A stretch of DNA of 64,000 nucleotides, from NCBI GenBank assembly GCA_039707465.1, contig CM077644.1, positions 147,995,962 to 148,059,961 of the forward strand. Direction: 5' to 3'. Shown piece after piece: positions 32,215 through 43,944 of this stretch. Position 1 is the stretch's first letter. Every line of letters begins with the position of its first letter. Both the position numbers and the translations under genes were made by a program. The notes beneath the pieces were generated by a model. It had not been told where the DNA came from, made no database searches, and saw nothing but the letters and a program-made list of their open reading frames with translations. The DNA comes from Rhabdophis nuchalis (lineage: Eukaryota; Chordata; Lepidosauria; Squamata; Natricidae).

Positions 32215-34270
32215 CTAAGCCCAGTGTGAAACAGCACAGTTGGGTAAATTTTAAACCAGGCTTAGATGTATCTAACTTGCCCTATTTCTGATTCAAACTG
32301 TTCCGGCAATTTCCTTCCCTAATATGGAGTTCACAAAGTCTCTCATATTACACCAATACATGATTTTTAAGTAGAGAGATAAATTAATAGTAGAGAGCGA
32401 AAGAGAGATTAAAAAAACAGCTCTTTTTATGTTTGCTTTCATAAAATGCTTTGGTGAGAAGGGAAGGAGATGGCCATTGATTGTTGGATGCTGACAGATC
32501 TGCCCTTAAATCAGCATAATCTTTGTTGTTCGCTTCTACCAACAGCATCTCTTCTCTTGATCTTTTCTCTGTTGTATCTAACGGCAGCATACACATGTCC
32601 TGACAGCATCTTTTTCCTGTTGTATCCCCATGACATTACTTTCATCTCATCCCAGCCCATGAATTAAAAGCCTTACACTGTCTCTTGCTGTATCAGTGAT
32701 GGTGTGATGCTTTCCTCAACTATGATCCAAGGACAACCACAGGCTGTATATTGTCTGTTACACTTTGTCAGCCTATTGCCTTGGATCGAAGTTACTTGGC
32801 CAGCTGTGATTCGAAACAGAAGCAAGAAAGGCTGGTTAGGGAAACGCTGGCTAGGGAATTCTGCGAATTGAAGTCCACACATTAGCTCTTAAACTTGCCG
32901 AGGTTGAGAAACAATGAACTACGGGGTCAGCAAATGTCATGCCAGTTCTAGTTTTTGGCTTACTCAAAGTTGGGTGTTGTAGCGTTGTATTTGTTTATGG
33001 TGGTGAAAAATCAAAAGTGTAGTAACAGCTGTTCTGACTAACGCCTTTTAATGAAAGACGTACGCTTTCATGAGCTGCAACACACACCGTTAGATTGTTT
33101 TCAGTAAAATTTGTCACTCATCAAAGCTGCTACCAGACGTCTGATTCAAAGATGGGTAGAGAGTATTCCAATTCAGCACGGGAGAAAGGATCAGTTTTGA
33201 GGACAGAATGAAGAGAAAGTGAAAAAGGCTTCCTTAATTTAAACACTTTCTTCTCTCTTTGTTTTCTCTTTCCAATCCACTGAAATAAGAACTTTAGTGG
33301 CAATCGTATCTATCTGACTGGCCTGGAGATTATATTTTCTTTAAGAAAAGTTGTATGAATTATTCTCTTATCTTTCTCTCTGCCCTTAGCTCCAGCAGGG
33401 CGCTCTGGAGGGGGACGTCATTATTTCTTACCATTGTCCTTTCTGTTTGCAGAAAATCTTATCATCCTAACTGCCTGAAATTTGCCACAGATATTTTTCA
33501 CGACTGGATCCATTTTCACCGCAGTTTTCATCACATTCTGTCTGATTTCAAAGAAGCTCTGACTTAGAGTCACCTTGGAGGATCCTCTTCATCAGAGCCA
33601 AGAAGCAACGTGATTTGTTTCAGTGAAGCTGTTTGGGTTCTTTCAAAACTTCTTCCTCTCTCCTGTTTACGTTCGACCTGTGAGAAAGCAAAGAAAGAAG
33701 TATGGATTCAGTAGTATGGATCACATCTTAATACAGAAGATCCTCAAAGTGAATATAAAGATAAATCCAGCGACTTCTTTTACGCTTAATGGACAAAGAA
33801 CTTGAAATATTTTCTTTTGGAACTTTGATGTTGTATATGTTGACAGCAGCAAGAATGTTCTATGCCCAAAACATGGAAAGATACCTTAATTCTCACAATG
33901 GATGACTGGGTGCAAAAGCTGATGTAGTTAGCAGAAACGGCTAAATTGACAGCTTTGATTAAAGAATAGAACACAATGTTGTTTCTGCTTGGAAACCGAT
34001 TTTGGACTTTGTGCTTGAGGTGGGGAAAAAATGAACCTTTGATTTTGAGTTTTGCCTTGTTATAGAAACGGCTAGTACTGTATACTGTATATTTCTGTGT
34101 AAAAGTAAAAAAAGTTGAGATTATATTTACTTTATTCTATTGAGCTAAAAAAAGTCTGAAGTCAACATTATTCTTTTTTCTTTTTCTTTTACCCTAAACG
34201 TTTTTCTCGTCCCCTTCTCCTCCTTTCCCCCTCCCGATATTCTCATTGTTCTTTGTAGTTTTAAATATTT
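32215..34270. other. Mostly unique sequence
   Basis: About 2 kb with no nameable repeat except a decayed half of a palindromic hAT MITE at 32842-32925 (aattgaagtccacac, then ggttgagaaacaatg). Short open frames here show no domain and no exon-like structure that I can defend. Confidence 0.35.
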
Positions 34271-34272
34271 AC

Positions 34273-34669
34273 TGTCAGAGTTTGCTGCAAAAATCAAATT
34301 CAGAAAGCACACACAGATAACTGATTCAGCAGGATTCATTAACTTCTTTATATACATAATAGCACATGAATAAATGTACAATACCTACAGAAGATTCTTC
34401 CAACCTGGTAGAGAGGAGAGATTGGTTTCCAGTTTCAATTCAGAGAGCAGATTAGATTAGTTCTCTTGCACAGACTCAGAGCTACATAGATAAGCCAAGC
34501 CCAGGCTCCGAGTTGTGTGGCATGGCTCTCAGTCACCAAATATTTCCCATTGGCTGACCTAGTTGCCATGCCTATACATTGGCTGACCTTGCTACTATGT
34601 CCTATTCCAGCCAATCCCCAATGGCTGACCTGTTGCTATGTGCTATTCCAGTTCATGAATATTCTGACA
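34273..34669. mobile_element. Solo LTR, TGTCAG...CTGACA type
   Basis: 397 bp beginning tgtcagagtttgctgc and ending gaatattctgaca, so the ends are inverted (TGTCAGA/TCTGACA), as in LTRs. Flanks tttac and ttgac agree at four of five positions. Internal tandem-like blocks (attggctgacct) occur three times in 34549-34632. No gag/pol adjoins. Orientation not decided. Confidence 0.55.
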
Positions 34670-35399
34670 TTGACAAACTAATAAAGCATGAAATCAGAAA
34701 AACTTCCTCTGTCTTGACTATCCTTCACCAGAGCCTGGGTCCTTTTTCAACTCTGATGAGGCCTGGAAGTTGGGAGAACCTTTGGTGAGTCCACACAAGT
34801 TCACCTTGCTGAGTTTGAGAAACACCACTATACATGATCTCTAACGTGCCTTTCTTACCTCTGTTTCAAATCACAGGCCTAGAAAAGCCGGACCGAGAAG
34901 AGGCAGTGCAGTGGAGCCAGAGACACAACCACTTAGCTTTAGTGTTGCTCTTAGAAGCAAAGAGGTCCTGTTGATTCACGGAATAGCTTTAAGGCAGGGC
35001 TTCCTCCTGAGACTTCATCAAAAAGAAATCTCCTTTGAAGATTTACACAGCACCACTAAGATAACATCAGAAATGAAAGGAGTTTTAAAACGACTCGTTA
35101 ATAGCTTCTGAATAATGTGGTTATACTATTTAGCTTTATAAACATTGGATTAAACCTATACGACATAGTAACGTATTTTTTCCAATCTTGCCTGTCCATT
35201 GAGGGAAAGTAGGAGGAAAACTGACAACTATTTTTCTTTCTTTCTTCTTCTTTGTTAGTTTTCACCGGTCCATGTATCTGGTTTTTGTATTATTAATTGA
35301 AGTGAAATGCAACTGCAAGCGGTGCTTGTTATTTCAGCGGTTTCAAAATTAACTTTTAATTCCCCAAAAAAGCAATATAAAGGAGTTTGAAATCTTTTA

Positions 35400-35605
35400 A
35401 TAAATTAAATTTCGCCTCAGTTCTAAGTTGCTCCTCTCCGTGATTAGTTTCCATCCATAGCTTCTTGTTCTGACTTCAGATGCTTTGGAGAATAGTTTGA
35501 CTCCCTCTTCTTTGTGGCAGCCTCTGAGATATTGGAACACTGTTATCATGTCCCTCCTAGTCCTTCTTTTCACTAAACTAGACATACCCAGTTTCTGCAA
35601 TGATT
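35400..35605 (-). mobile_element. CR1 LINE fragment (ORF2 C-terminal part)
   Basis: The minus strand encodes SLVKRRTRRDMITVFQYLRG, then KLFSKAS and LELRRNLI, a conserved stretch near the C-terminus of CR1 ORF2. It is followed (leftward) by AT-rich DNA, so the last part is lost. Homologous to 44170-44397. Confidence 0.8.
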
Positions 35606-35703
35606 AAGATGATTAAGTTCTAGGAAATTGAAACATTTCCCCAGCCAAATTAATGTTTTTCTGTTTTCAGAGAAGAATATTTCTAGAATATTCCCCCCAA
35701 ATA

Positions 35704-35749
<46 letters not shown>

Positions 35750-35755
35750 TATCTA

Positions 35756-35835
<80 letters not shown>
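35704..35835. repeat. Compound (CCTG)11-(TCTA)-(CTGT)n-(CCTG)10 microsatellite
   Basis: Eleven CCTG units (35704-35747), a short TCTATCTA interruption, about ten CTGT units, then ten CCTG units (35796-35835). The long Cys-Leu-Pro-Ala open frames across it are artefacts of the array. Confidence 0.97.
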
Positions 35836-36671
35836 AATGTTGCAGAGCCTCTGCAGTTTGTTGTTTGTAAGGGTGAACAACCGCCATGGTGCTGCAAGAT
35901 TCATAGATTTGGGACTTGTTCGTAAATGCTAGGGGGTGCTTATCACATAACTTTGAATGTTCACTAAGGAATACCTATTTGAACCATGTCAGCCTAAGCA
36001 CCATAAAATATACACAATCTCCATGAATTTCCTTCAGATTGGTTGCTGTGCAAAGAACTGGGAATATCATAACCTCATCGCAATCTAATCAATTCTCCCC
36101 CAACCCATGAGGTGGGAATTGTATACGTTTATTGAAGCCTGTTAAGTATGGGCTACCTCTGGAAAATCTATCCCTGGTTTCCATTTTCTTCACTCCTTCG
36201 TCTTGTAATTTTTTATGCGAATTTATAGTTTACTAACCTCAAATCCAGCCTTCCCAAATGCTTGCTTTTTCCTGTGTTGTTAAGAGCAGATTCTCCACCA
36301 AGGCAGCTCTTTCATTTAAGATCCCCATTAATAATTTGCCTGTTCATGTTCTCTAGCTAAAATGTGGGAGGATACATGTCCCAGTTCATACATATTAGAT
36401 CCCGATTATATTGCATTCATAAAAGCACAGATACCAATCCTGCTATCAAGAAAAATGAGACACAACTGTCGGTCGCAAAGTATTGGTGCAATGAGCGATA
36501 AATGCCCTGGATATGGCTTAGAGTTCTTCAAATGCAGGGGGTGAAATCCTCCCAGTTCGGGCCAGTTCAACCCAACCGTTAGGGACGATTGTTCTTGGTT
36601 CTGCGAACCGGTAGTGAAAAACAAAGCTTCCAACAATTGCATGGCTCAGCTGTGAACTGTGCAATTGTCTG

Positions 36672-38478
36672 AAGCTTCTACACTCCGAGACTAGTCTTGA
36701 GGTTCCATCTTGGGAGGAGTTTGACTTTGTCACCACCGAGGATATGGACAGGTTGTCAAGGAAACTTAGGGCGACCACATGTTTATTGGACCCGTGTCCG
36801 TCCTGGCTTGTACTGGCATCCTGGGAGACGACACGAGGCTGGCTCCAGGGCATTGTCAACGCATCTCTGAGTGAGGGGTCCTTACCTGCCATCTTGAAAG
36901 AGGCGGTAGTGAGGCCCCTCCTCAAGAAGCCGTCCCTGGACCCAGCTTTACTAGAGAACTATCGTCCGGTCTCCAACCTTCACTTTCTGGTGAAGGTTGT
37001 TGAGAGTGTGGTAGTCCAACAGTTTCCGCGACACCTGGAGGAAGTTGGTTATCTAGACCTGCGCCAGTCCGGCTTCCAACCCGGTCACAGTACCGAGACG
37101 GCATTGGTCGCGTTGGTTGATGATCTCTGGAGGGCGCGGGATAGAGGTTATTCCTCTATCCTAGTCCTGTTAGACCTCTCGGCGGCTTTTGATACCATCG
37201 ACCATGGTATCCTATTGCGCCGACTGGGGGGGTTGGGGCTGGGAGGCACCGTTTTGCGGTGGTTCTCGTCCTACCTCTCTGGTTGGTCACAATATGTGTT
37301 GATGGGAGGGCAGAGGTCGACCTCGAGACCCCTCTTATGTGGGGTTCCTCAGGGGTCGGTCCTCTCGCCCCTCCTGTTTAACACATATATGAAGCCGCTG
37401 GGTGAGATCATCCGTGGTTTTGGGGTGGAGTACCATCTGTACGCTGACGACACCCAGCTGTACATATCCACCCCAGACCACCCCAACGATGCCGCCGAAG
37501 TGCTGTCCCGGTGTTTGGAAGCCGTACGGATCTGGATGGGTGGTAACAAACTCAAGCTCAACCCTGCCAAGACTGAGTGGCTGTGGTTTCCGGCACCCCG
37601 GTTCAGCCAGATTACTCCAACTCTGGCCATTGGGGGCGAAACACTGGCCCCCGTGGAGAGGGCGCACAATTTGGGTGTCCTCCTGGATTCTCGGCTGTCC
37701 TTGGAGGACCATATGACGGCCGTGGCCAGGGGGGCGTTTCATCAGGTACGCCTGATGCGCCAATTGCGCCCCTTACTGGACCGGGCTGCCCTTCGCACAG
37801 TCACTCAAGCTCTCGTGATGTCCCGTCTCAACTACTGTAATGCTCTCCACATGGGGCTTCCCTTGAGGTGCACTAGAAAGCTACAGCTAGTCCAAAATGC
37901 AGCCGCGCGGGTAATTACGGGAGCCACCAGAAGCTCCCATATAACACCAATCCTGCGCGAACTGCATTGGCTTCCTGTGGTCTTTCGGGTGCGCTTCAAG
38001 GTTCTGATGACCATCTTTAAAGCGCTCCATGGCTCGGGGTCTAGTTATATGCGAGACCGTCTCTTGCCCCATACATCCCTTCGGCCGATCTGCTCCCACA
38101 GAGAGGGCCTTCTCAGGGTGCCGTCGGCTGGACAATGCCGACTGGCGACACCCAGGGGAAGAGCCTTCTCTGTGGTGGGCCCTGCCCTTTGGAACGACCT
38201 ACCCCCTGAACTCCGGACCATCACCGACCTCCGCCTCTTCCGCCAATGTCTAAAGACATACTTTTTTTATCAAGCCGGCCTAGCCTAACCTCCCATGGGG
38301 ACTTTTAGAAAAGTTTTAAATTGGTTTTTTAATAATTGGTTTTAGCATAGGACTGGGATTATTTAATATGTATTTTAAATTATTTATCTATTTTCTATTT
38401 TGTATATTTTTAAATGCCCTGTGCGCCGCCCTGGGTCCTCTGCGGAGAAGGGCGGGATATAAATGTAATAAAATGAAA
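36672..38478 (+). mobile_element. L2/CR1-group LINE, 5'-truncated
   Basis: 1.8-kb copy closely related to 12573-16596: RT domain to 3' terminus, ending gccgccctgggtcctctgc, gggcgggatataaatg and a short A-rich tail. The left boundary is where similarity to the longer copy starts, just before the WEEFD segment. Inserted into a hAT element. Confidence 0.88.
36744..38288 (+). CDS. L2/CR1-group LINE reverse transcriptase, truncated
   Basis: 514 codons, intact to the natural stop (...YQAGLA). Motifs: NYRPVSNLHF (residues 72-81), LDLSAAFD (143-150), CGVPQGSVLSP (199-209) and YADD (233-236). The aligned residues of the 735-codon frame at 12776-14983 are strongly similar, so both are young. The ATG is internal to the original ORF2: in-frame coding (SWEEFDFVTTED) precedes it. 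The endonuclease and N-terminal half are absent, so it is not autonomous. Confidence 0.9.
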   Translation: MDRLSRKLRATTCLLDPCPSWLVLASWETTRGWLQGIVNASLSEGSLPAILKEAVVRPLLKKPSLDPALLENYRPVSNLHFLVKVVESVVVQQFPRHLEEVGYLDLRQSGFQPGHSTETALVALVDDLWRARDRGYSSILVLLDLSAAFDTIDHGILLRRLGGLGLGGTVLRWFSSYLSGWSQYVLMGGQRSTSRPLLCGVPQGSVLSPLLFNTYMKPLGEIIRGFGVEYHLYADDTQLYISTPDHPNDAAEVLSRCLEAVRIWMGGNKLKLNPAKTEWLWFPAPRFSQITPTLAIGGETLAPVERAHNLGVLLDSRLSLEDHMTAVARGAFHQVRLMRQLRPLLDRAALRTVTQALVMSRLNYCNALHMGLPLRCTRKLQLVQNAAARVITGATRSSHITPILRELHWLPVVFRVRFKVLMTIFKALHGSGSSYMRDRLLPHTSLRPICSHREGLLRVPSAGQCRLATPRGRAFSVVGPALWNDLPPELRTITDLRLFRQCLKTYFFYQAGLA

Positions 38479-38540
38479 TGACTCCACTTTTAAAAGCATT
38501 TTTAAATTGCTTTAAAAAGCAGTGGGAATGCTACAAAAAA

Positions 38541-38621
38541 AGAAAGAGAGAGAGAGAGATGGAGAGGGAGGGAGAGAGAGAGAGAGAGAGAGGGAGGGAG
38601 GGAGAGAGAGAGAGGAGAGGG
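38541..38621. repeat. (GA)n/(GAGG)n microsatellite
   Basis: About 80 bp of imperfect GA repeats just downstream of the L2 3' end. Overlapping Ser-Leu or Arg-Glu frames are artefacts. Confidence 0.95.
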
Positions 38622-39202
38622 AAGAAGAAAAGACCACAAATATGGTACTAGATGCAGCTTCAGAAGATACCTTGAAAGAGCACAGCAATTCAGGGCTGGA
38701 AGGGACCTGGAGCTCCAGCAGGACATTGTTAAAGTGAGTTTCTGTCTTTTGACACACACCCCACTCACATGACTACATAGGCACGCCCACACAGTCACAT
38801 GACACCTCCCCAAATCACGCCCACAGAACTGGTAAGAAGTTTTTTAAAATTTCACCACCGCTTCAAATGGATAGAAATGCTGCAAAGTGATGATGAAATA
38901 GGCTTCTTTCCTAGAGGTGTAGTACACAAGCATAATAAAAGGAGATTGTATCTGCAAGAAGAAAATAATAGGGCCATTGAACCTCTTTTGCATCACTGGT
39001 CAGCATTACCGCTATTCTTATGTGGCTTGTTCATTTGTTTGTCCGGTTTCTATCTTGCTTTTCACATTGGTTACAGTTACAACCTACGAGGTAAAGACAG
39101 TGATTGGGCTAAGATATCAGCAAGTTTCCAGGGCTGAAGATAAGCTTGAATCTGTATCTTCCCAATCCCAACTGAATGCTACGGTATCACCTAAGAAGCA
39201 TC

Positions 39203-39437
39203 ATAGCAATAGCACTTAGACTTATCTGCTGCTTTACAGTGTTTTTACAGCCCACTCTAAGTAGTTTACAGAGTCAGCCTATTGACCCCAACAATCTGGC
39301 TCCTCCTTTTACCCACCTCGGAAGGATAGACGGCTGAGTCAAGCTGGAGCCTGCTGAGATTTGAACTGCCAAATTGCAGGCAGCCGGCAGTCAGCAGAAG
39401 TAGCCTGCAGTGCTGCACTCTAACCGCTGCATGGTTC
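39203..39437 (-). mobile_element. tRNA-derived SINE
   Basis: Complement of the family at 52949-53189: tail complement atagcaatagcacttagac at the left, ccaacaatctggctcctcc in the body, head complement ctctaaccgctgcatgg at the right. Confidence 0.8.
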
Positions 39438-39530
39438 ATGCTGGAAAGGTTTCTATCAATGAGCAAACTATTAATCTCCAGACATACTTGGATGGAAAAC
39501 TGAGAGATATTTTGTTGCTGGAAGTCAGTA

Positions 39531-39680
39531 CAGGCCGTCCTTGACTTGCAACAGTTCTTTTAGTGACCATTCAAAGTGACAACGGCACTGAAAAAAGTGA
39601 TTTATGACTGTTTTTCACACTTATGACCATTGCAGCATCTCTATGGCCACATGATCAAAATTCAGGTGTTTGGCCTTACA
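39531..39680. mobile_element. Tigger-like MITE, one end only
   Basis: Begins caggccgtccttgacttgc after a TA (39529-39530) and keeps gacaacggcactgaaaaaag and ttcaggtgtttggc, then breaks off. The right half is missing. Confidence 0.6.
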
Positions 39681-39684
39681 ATAG

Positions 39685-40505
39685 ACTTTACTGCATGTCA
39701 TTGATAGTAAACATTTCTGCACTGTGCATTTTTATAAGTGCAGTTTAGCTATTTTTTGTTTTACAAAAATATGTATCTATACAGCAGATTAATTCCAGTT
39801 GGGTACAAATGTACCACCTAAGTTGTTAGTGGAGAAATTTTATAGCACATCCTGAGACAGTAGATGTGCAATCCTAATGATGTTTAGGATTCACCTGATG
39901 CTCTTAATTATTCAAACTGTGTCACAAACGCAGACTGTAGGCCTTGCAACATTCTTCATCAGACAGAGTCAATATTATTCTTCCCCTTATTGAAGGAGTA
40001 AAGCTGAGAGAACAGCTTGCTTAAAACATGCAGCAGGGAATTAAATCTCTCACTATTGTGCAAAGCTAGCAATATGGATTCATACAGTACTTAAAAACTA
40101 ATGTTATGTACTAAAACTGATTGGCTGAGTGATGTTTGTTCTTAGTTATAAAATGCCTGGCTTTTTTTTTGACTCCAGTTTATTTGACATTTAGAGGCTG
40201 TATCACAAGAAACAAAGAAACTTCAGGGGAAATAAAGAAAGCAGGGAAGAAAAGGAGAAATATTCCATCCTTCTGATTAATTAAGAAGTCTGGAAGGGGA
40301 CCTGGAAAAGTGTTCATGAACTAAGACAGCAAGCAGAGAATTTCTATCTGAAGAATTAGAAATTATTGAAGACGAATTCCAGAAGATGGATAAAGCAGGG
40401 TTTGCGTTATTGTTGACACATTCAAGTCAGTGTTGACTCTTGATAACTACCTGGACAAACCACGTTTTCTTAGTTGAGGGCAAAGAGCATAGAAACTTTA
40501 TTGCC
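39685..40505. other. No recognised feature
   Basis: AT-rich; no gene or named repeat seen. Confidence 0.35.
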
Positions 40506-40512
40506 ATATCTG

Positions 40513-40733
40513 AAAGGTGCTTTTTTCAAGAGGCAACTGGACTTCCTGGTTTTTCTTTGAAAACGTTTCGTTTCTCATCCAGGAAGTTTTTTCAGCTCTG
40601 AAGAAGGAGCTGAAGAAACGTCTGCGATGAGAAGTGAAATGTTTTCAAAGAAAAACTGGAAAGTCCAGTTGGCTCTTGAAAAAAAATCATCTTTGGTACA
40701 ACTATGACCTGCGTGACTGAGAGTCTCCATAGA
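40513..40733. mobile_element. PLE terminal-repeat fragments, head-to-head pair
   Basis: Complement arm (aggtgcttttttcaagagg, ggacttcctggtttttc) followed by a plus-strand arm (gaagtgaaatgttttc, aaagtccagttggctcttg, gactgagagtctccatag). Third head-to-head pair of this type in the window. Confidence 0.7.
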
Positions 40734-41079
40734 TATTTATTGTCATGTGTATTTTCTGTCTTCGATGGTACAAGACACAAAACCCATTTGAAGAGGGCAG
40801 GGAACCATCCCGAGATAAACATCCCAATTATGGATGGATGGATGGATCCCCATGACACATTAAGCTAAAATCAAATGATGCATATTTATCCCAGATGATA
40901 GTCACGGCTTAACTATGTTCACAAATTACTACTGATCCTGTTTTTAATTTTGTCTTTAGTACTAGGTTTAGCATTATGAACACAATCTAATTCTAAACAC
41001 AAGGGTCTATTACATTGGGGGCCTTTACACCAATAATATCTCTCCACAGGAGTTTCTATCCTGGAAGCCCTTCAGCAAT

Positions 41080-41369
41080 TGAGCTTGTCAATCAGAAGGT
41101 TCGGCAGTTCGGTGGCTCGAATCCCTAGTGCCGCATAATGGGGTGAGCTCCCGTTACTTGTCCCAGCTTCTGCCAACCTAGCAGTTCGAAAGCATGTAAA
41201 AATGCAAGTAGGTAACAGCGCTCGGTGTGCACTTAGTCATCCTGGCCACATGACCACGAAGACGTCTTTGGACAGCGCTGGCTCTTCGGCTTTGAAACGG
41301 AGATGGGCACTGCCCCCTAGAGTCAGGAATGACTAGCACATATGTGTGAGGGGAACCTTTACCTTACTT
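41080..41369 (+). mobile_element. Sauria-type SINE
   Basis: tRNA-derived 5' part with a B-box-like ggtggctcgaatccc (from 41111), the tRNA-unrelated body (cccagcttctgccaacc, acagcgctggctcttcgg), and a Bov-B-like 3' tail (gagtcaggaatgactagc, ggggaacctttacctta). The A-box end is truncated. Sauria SINEs use Bov-B machinery through this tail. Confidence 0.85.
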
Positions 41370-41500
41370 TTTTATTTACTCTCTTTCCGATTCCATCCAC
41401 CAAACATATTTGCTTTCTTAGCTGGTGTGGTGGCTGCAGAAAAATTCCTGGGTGTTTGTCCCCAAGCAAAGATAACATGTAGCCCTCTGTTCAGCTTCGC

Positions 41501-41545
41501 CTGATCTACCAGTTCTACCTGATCTACCAGTTCTACCTGATCTAA
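41501..41545. repeat. 18-bp tandem repeat, about 2.5 units
   Basis: Two exact units of ctgatctaccagttctac and a partial third, directly before the L2 fragment. Confidence 0.9.
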
Positions 41546-41554
41546 CTTCCTGGA

Positions 41555-42210
41555 TTGGGATGCCCTGTGCACAGTCACTCACGCCCTTGTCTCTTCCCGT
41601 CTGGACTACTGTAATGCTCTCTACATGGGGCTCCCCTTGAAGAGCACCTGGAGGCTCCAACTGGTCCAGAATGTGGCCGCACGGGTAATTATGGGGGCAA
41701 CGCGACGCTCTCATGTAACACCCTTCCTGCGTGAGCTACATTGGCTTCCTGTGGTTTTCCAGGTGCGATTCAAGGTGTTGGTTACCATCTTTAAAGCGCT
41801 CCATGGCTTAGGACCTGGGTACTTAGGAGATTGCCTTCTGCCACCGAGAGCCTCCCACCGGCCACTACGGTCCCATAGAGAGGGTCTCCTCATGGTGCCG
41901 TCAGCTAAACAATGTCGACTGGTGACACCCAGGGGGAGAGCCTTCTCTGTGGGAGCACCCGTCCTCTGAATTAAGAACTCAAAACCTTTTTTTTCCAACA
42001 AGCCGGGCTGGCATAAAAATGAATTTTTAAATACAAATTTTTATTAATTTTAATTGGGGTTTGTTTGGTTTTTTAATTTTAAGAGAGGCCAACTTGTTTA
42101 ATATGCTTTTAAAATTGTTTTTAACTTTTATATATCTGTTTTACTTTGGCTGTACACCGCCCTGAGTCCTTCGGGAGTAGGGCGGTATAAAAAACTAATA
42201 AACCTAAACC
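41555..42210 (+). mobile_element. L2/CR1-group LINE 3' fragment
   Basis: Encodes the C-terminal part of the RT ORF (starting CTVTHALVSSRLDYCNALYM-like, then LHWLPVVFQVRFKVL; 115-codon frame 41625-41969). One frameshift or deletion follows near the end, then the 3' UTR and terminus ccgccctgagtccttcggg, gcggtataaaaaactaat. Subfamily close to 62928-63295. Confidence 0.85.
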
Positions 42211-42219
42211 TCTCTATGG

Positions 42220-43100
42220 GGATAGTCCTGCAGGCTGAGCTTTGAATGCTTCCCTTTGTTAATATCAGGCTCAAGGAACCAAGAATGATGCAATGAATTT
42301 CTCAAAGTAGTCTCTTCATTGCTGTTGGTCCATTGACAAGAATCTCGCCAGACTAAAGCACCTTTTTTATAACTATCAGATACATCCTATGGAAGTTTAA
42401 GGAGGATCCCTCCTTGGCTTCTTTCTGCATACAAAAACCCTCAAGCCTGATTTGTCTCTCAGCTCCTTGGGAAAGAGCCCCTCCCTCCTGCAACTCAGGG
42501 ACATATTCTACCTCCGTTAATAACCGAAGGGACTGACTGATGGGATACACCCTTTTCCCAGCTGGAGAGCTTTGAATGAGGAGGTACAGCTCCTGCGTCA
42601 TGACTGTACCACGTCACTTCCAGCTCAACAATAGCAAGGTGACAAATGCACAACCGTCTGCTCCAGACAGAGATTTCCTGCTCAGCTGCAGCCCAATATA
42701 GTCATTCTAGCTAATAAAAAGTTAATGGCATTCTCAGTCACCCCTTCTGAGCCAATGGGCTTCCTCTTCCTCTTTAGTATCACCGGCTCAGTGGGTGGAA
42801 GAGATAAAAGGCTTCTGAAGGCAGCAGCCTTCTTCCTCCTCCATTGGAGAACACTTTGGGCCTTTTCTCTCCCGTCTCATTTGGAACCGCACATAAGTAC
42901 TATGAACTATGATTCAGTGCCAATGACATAATAAGCCTATCCCCATGAAAGGCGTGGAGGATGCATCTCCTGGTTGCTGAGGAATATCACTTCGTTCTAT
43001 TTATTTAGCAAGAATGGGGAGGGGGTACGTATCTAGTGCTGAGACGTGGGAGTTCATAGAAGTAATTTTCACACATTTTCATAAGCCATAAAACGGAAGA
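42220..43100. other. No recognised feature
   Basis: No gene or named repeat seen in about 0.9 kb. Confidence 0.35.
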
Positions 43101-43107
43101 TCTTGAC

Positions 43108-43497
43108 TTCTTTTATTTTATTTATTTATTTAAATTAAATTTATACCCCGCCCTTCTCCGGAGAGGACCCAGGGCGGTGCACAGGAATTTAAAAAACATA
43201 CAAAATGACAAAATACAAAATTTAAAAGACATATTAAATTCCCATCCTATGCTAAAATCCAATTAAAATCCCCAAATTAAAACTGTCTAAAATAGTCCCA
43301 GCGGAAGGTTACGCTAGGCTGGCTTGGTGAAAGAGATGTGTCTTTAGACACTGGCGGAAGAGGCGGAGGTCCGAGATGGTACGAAGTTCAAGGGGTAGGT
43401 CGTTCCAAAGGGCGGGGCCCGCCACAGAGAAGGCCCTTCCCCTAGGTGTCGCCAGTCGGCATTGCCCGGCTGACGGCACCCTGAGAAGGCCCTCCTA
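43108..43497 (-). mobile_element. L2/CR1-group LINE 3' fragment
   Basis: (TTTA)n tail, then taccccgcccttctccgg, ggcggtgcacagg, and the complement of the ORF end (ctggcttggtgaaagag, ggtcgttccaaagggcgg). Closest to the 36672-38478 copy. Ends at ccctcctacc. Confidence 0.85.
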
Positions 43498-43944
43498 CCT
43501 TCCCAATTTGCTACCCTCTGAATGAATTGGGATTGCTATCATTTTGAAACTCTTGCAAGCAGAGTTTCTTCACTTATTTTTATATGTTTAAAATGTATAT
43601 GCTTCAAAACCAATCTTTCCCAATGGAATTTAGAGGGCATCGGGTTAGGACAAACTGCTCTGGAGATAGCAGGATGTAGATGAAGAAAGAAAGCTATGCG
43701 CTGCTTTGTTGTGGAGAGAAGTATATAACCTCCAAAACAATTGATGGGAAAAAATAATGTATGAAATAATGATGCATTTATTTTATGGACTAATTAACAC
43801 CAGCATCCAGCACAACATCTTAATCCTTCTACAACAGAGGTGATGAAAATATAGCTTTCTGGTTGCTGTGGGACAGCAGAACTTGTCAGCAAATCCACTG
43901 CTAAAGGATGCTTAAAAATGATAACAAACTCAATTTTTTTACCT

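Larger units (their letters stand above)
36535..38861 (-). mobile_element. hAT-type element split by an L2 LINE
   Basis: The left end caggggtgaaatcc-like text starts at 36535 and the matching right end ttcaccaccgc stops at 38861. Both outer flanks carry ttcaaatg exactly (36527-36534 and 38862-38869). About 140 bp of element text remains left of the insertion (tgcgaaccggtagtgaaaa) and about 110 bp at the right (cacgcccacagaactggtaag). The L2 copy and a GA microsatellite fill the middle. Confidence 0.85.

Noticed and set aside
33355..33567. Possible host exon (70-codon frame)
   Set aside because: No recognisable domain, splice-site context or similarity that I can defend.
35628..35925. Cys-Leu-Pro-Ala repeat proteins
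   Set aside because: Artefact of the CCTG/CTGT microsatellite.
40598..40616. A second hammerhead core in the 40513-40733 PLE pair (CTGAAGA at 40610)
   Set aside because: The following stem II is disrupted (cgtctgcgatgag) and no UH site is in register.
41501..41545. CRISPR-like direct repeats
   Set aside because: Only about 2.5 contiguous 18-bp units with no spacers, in a vertebrate genome.
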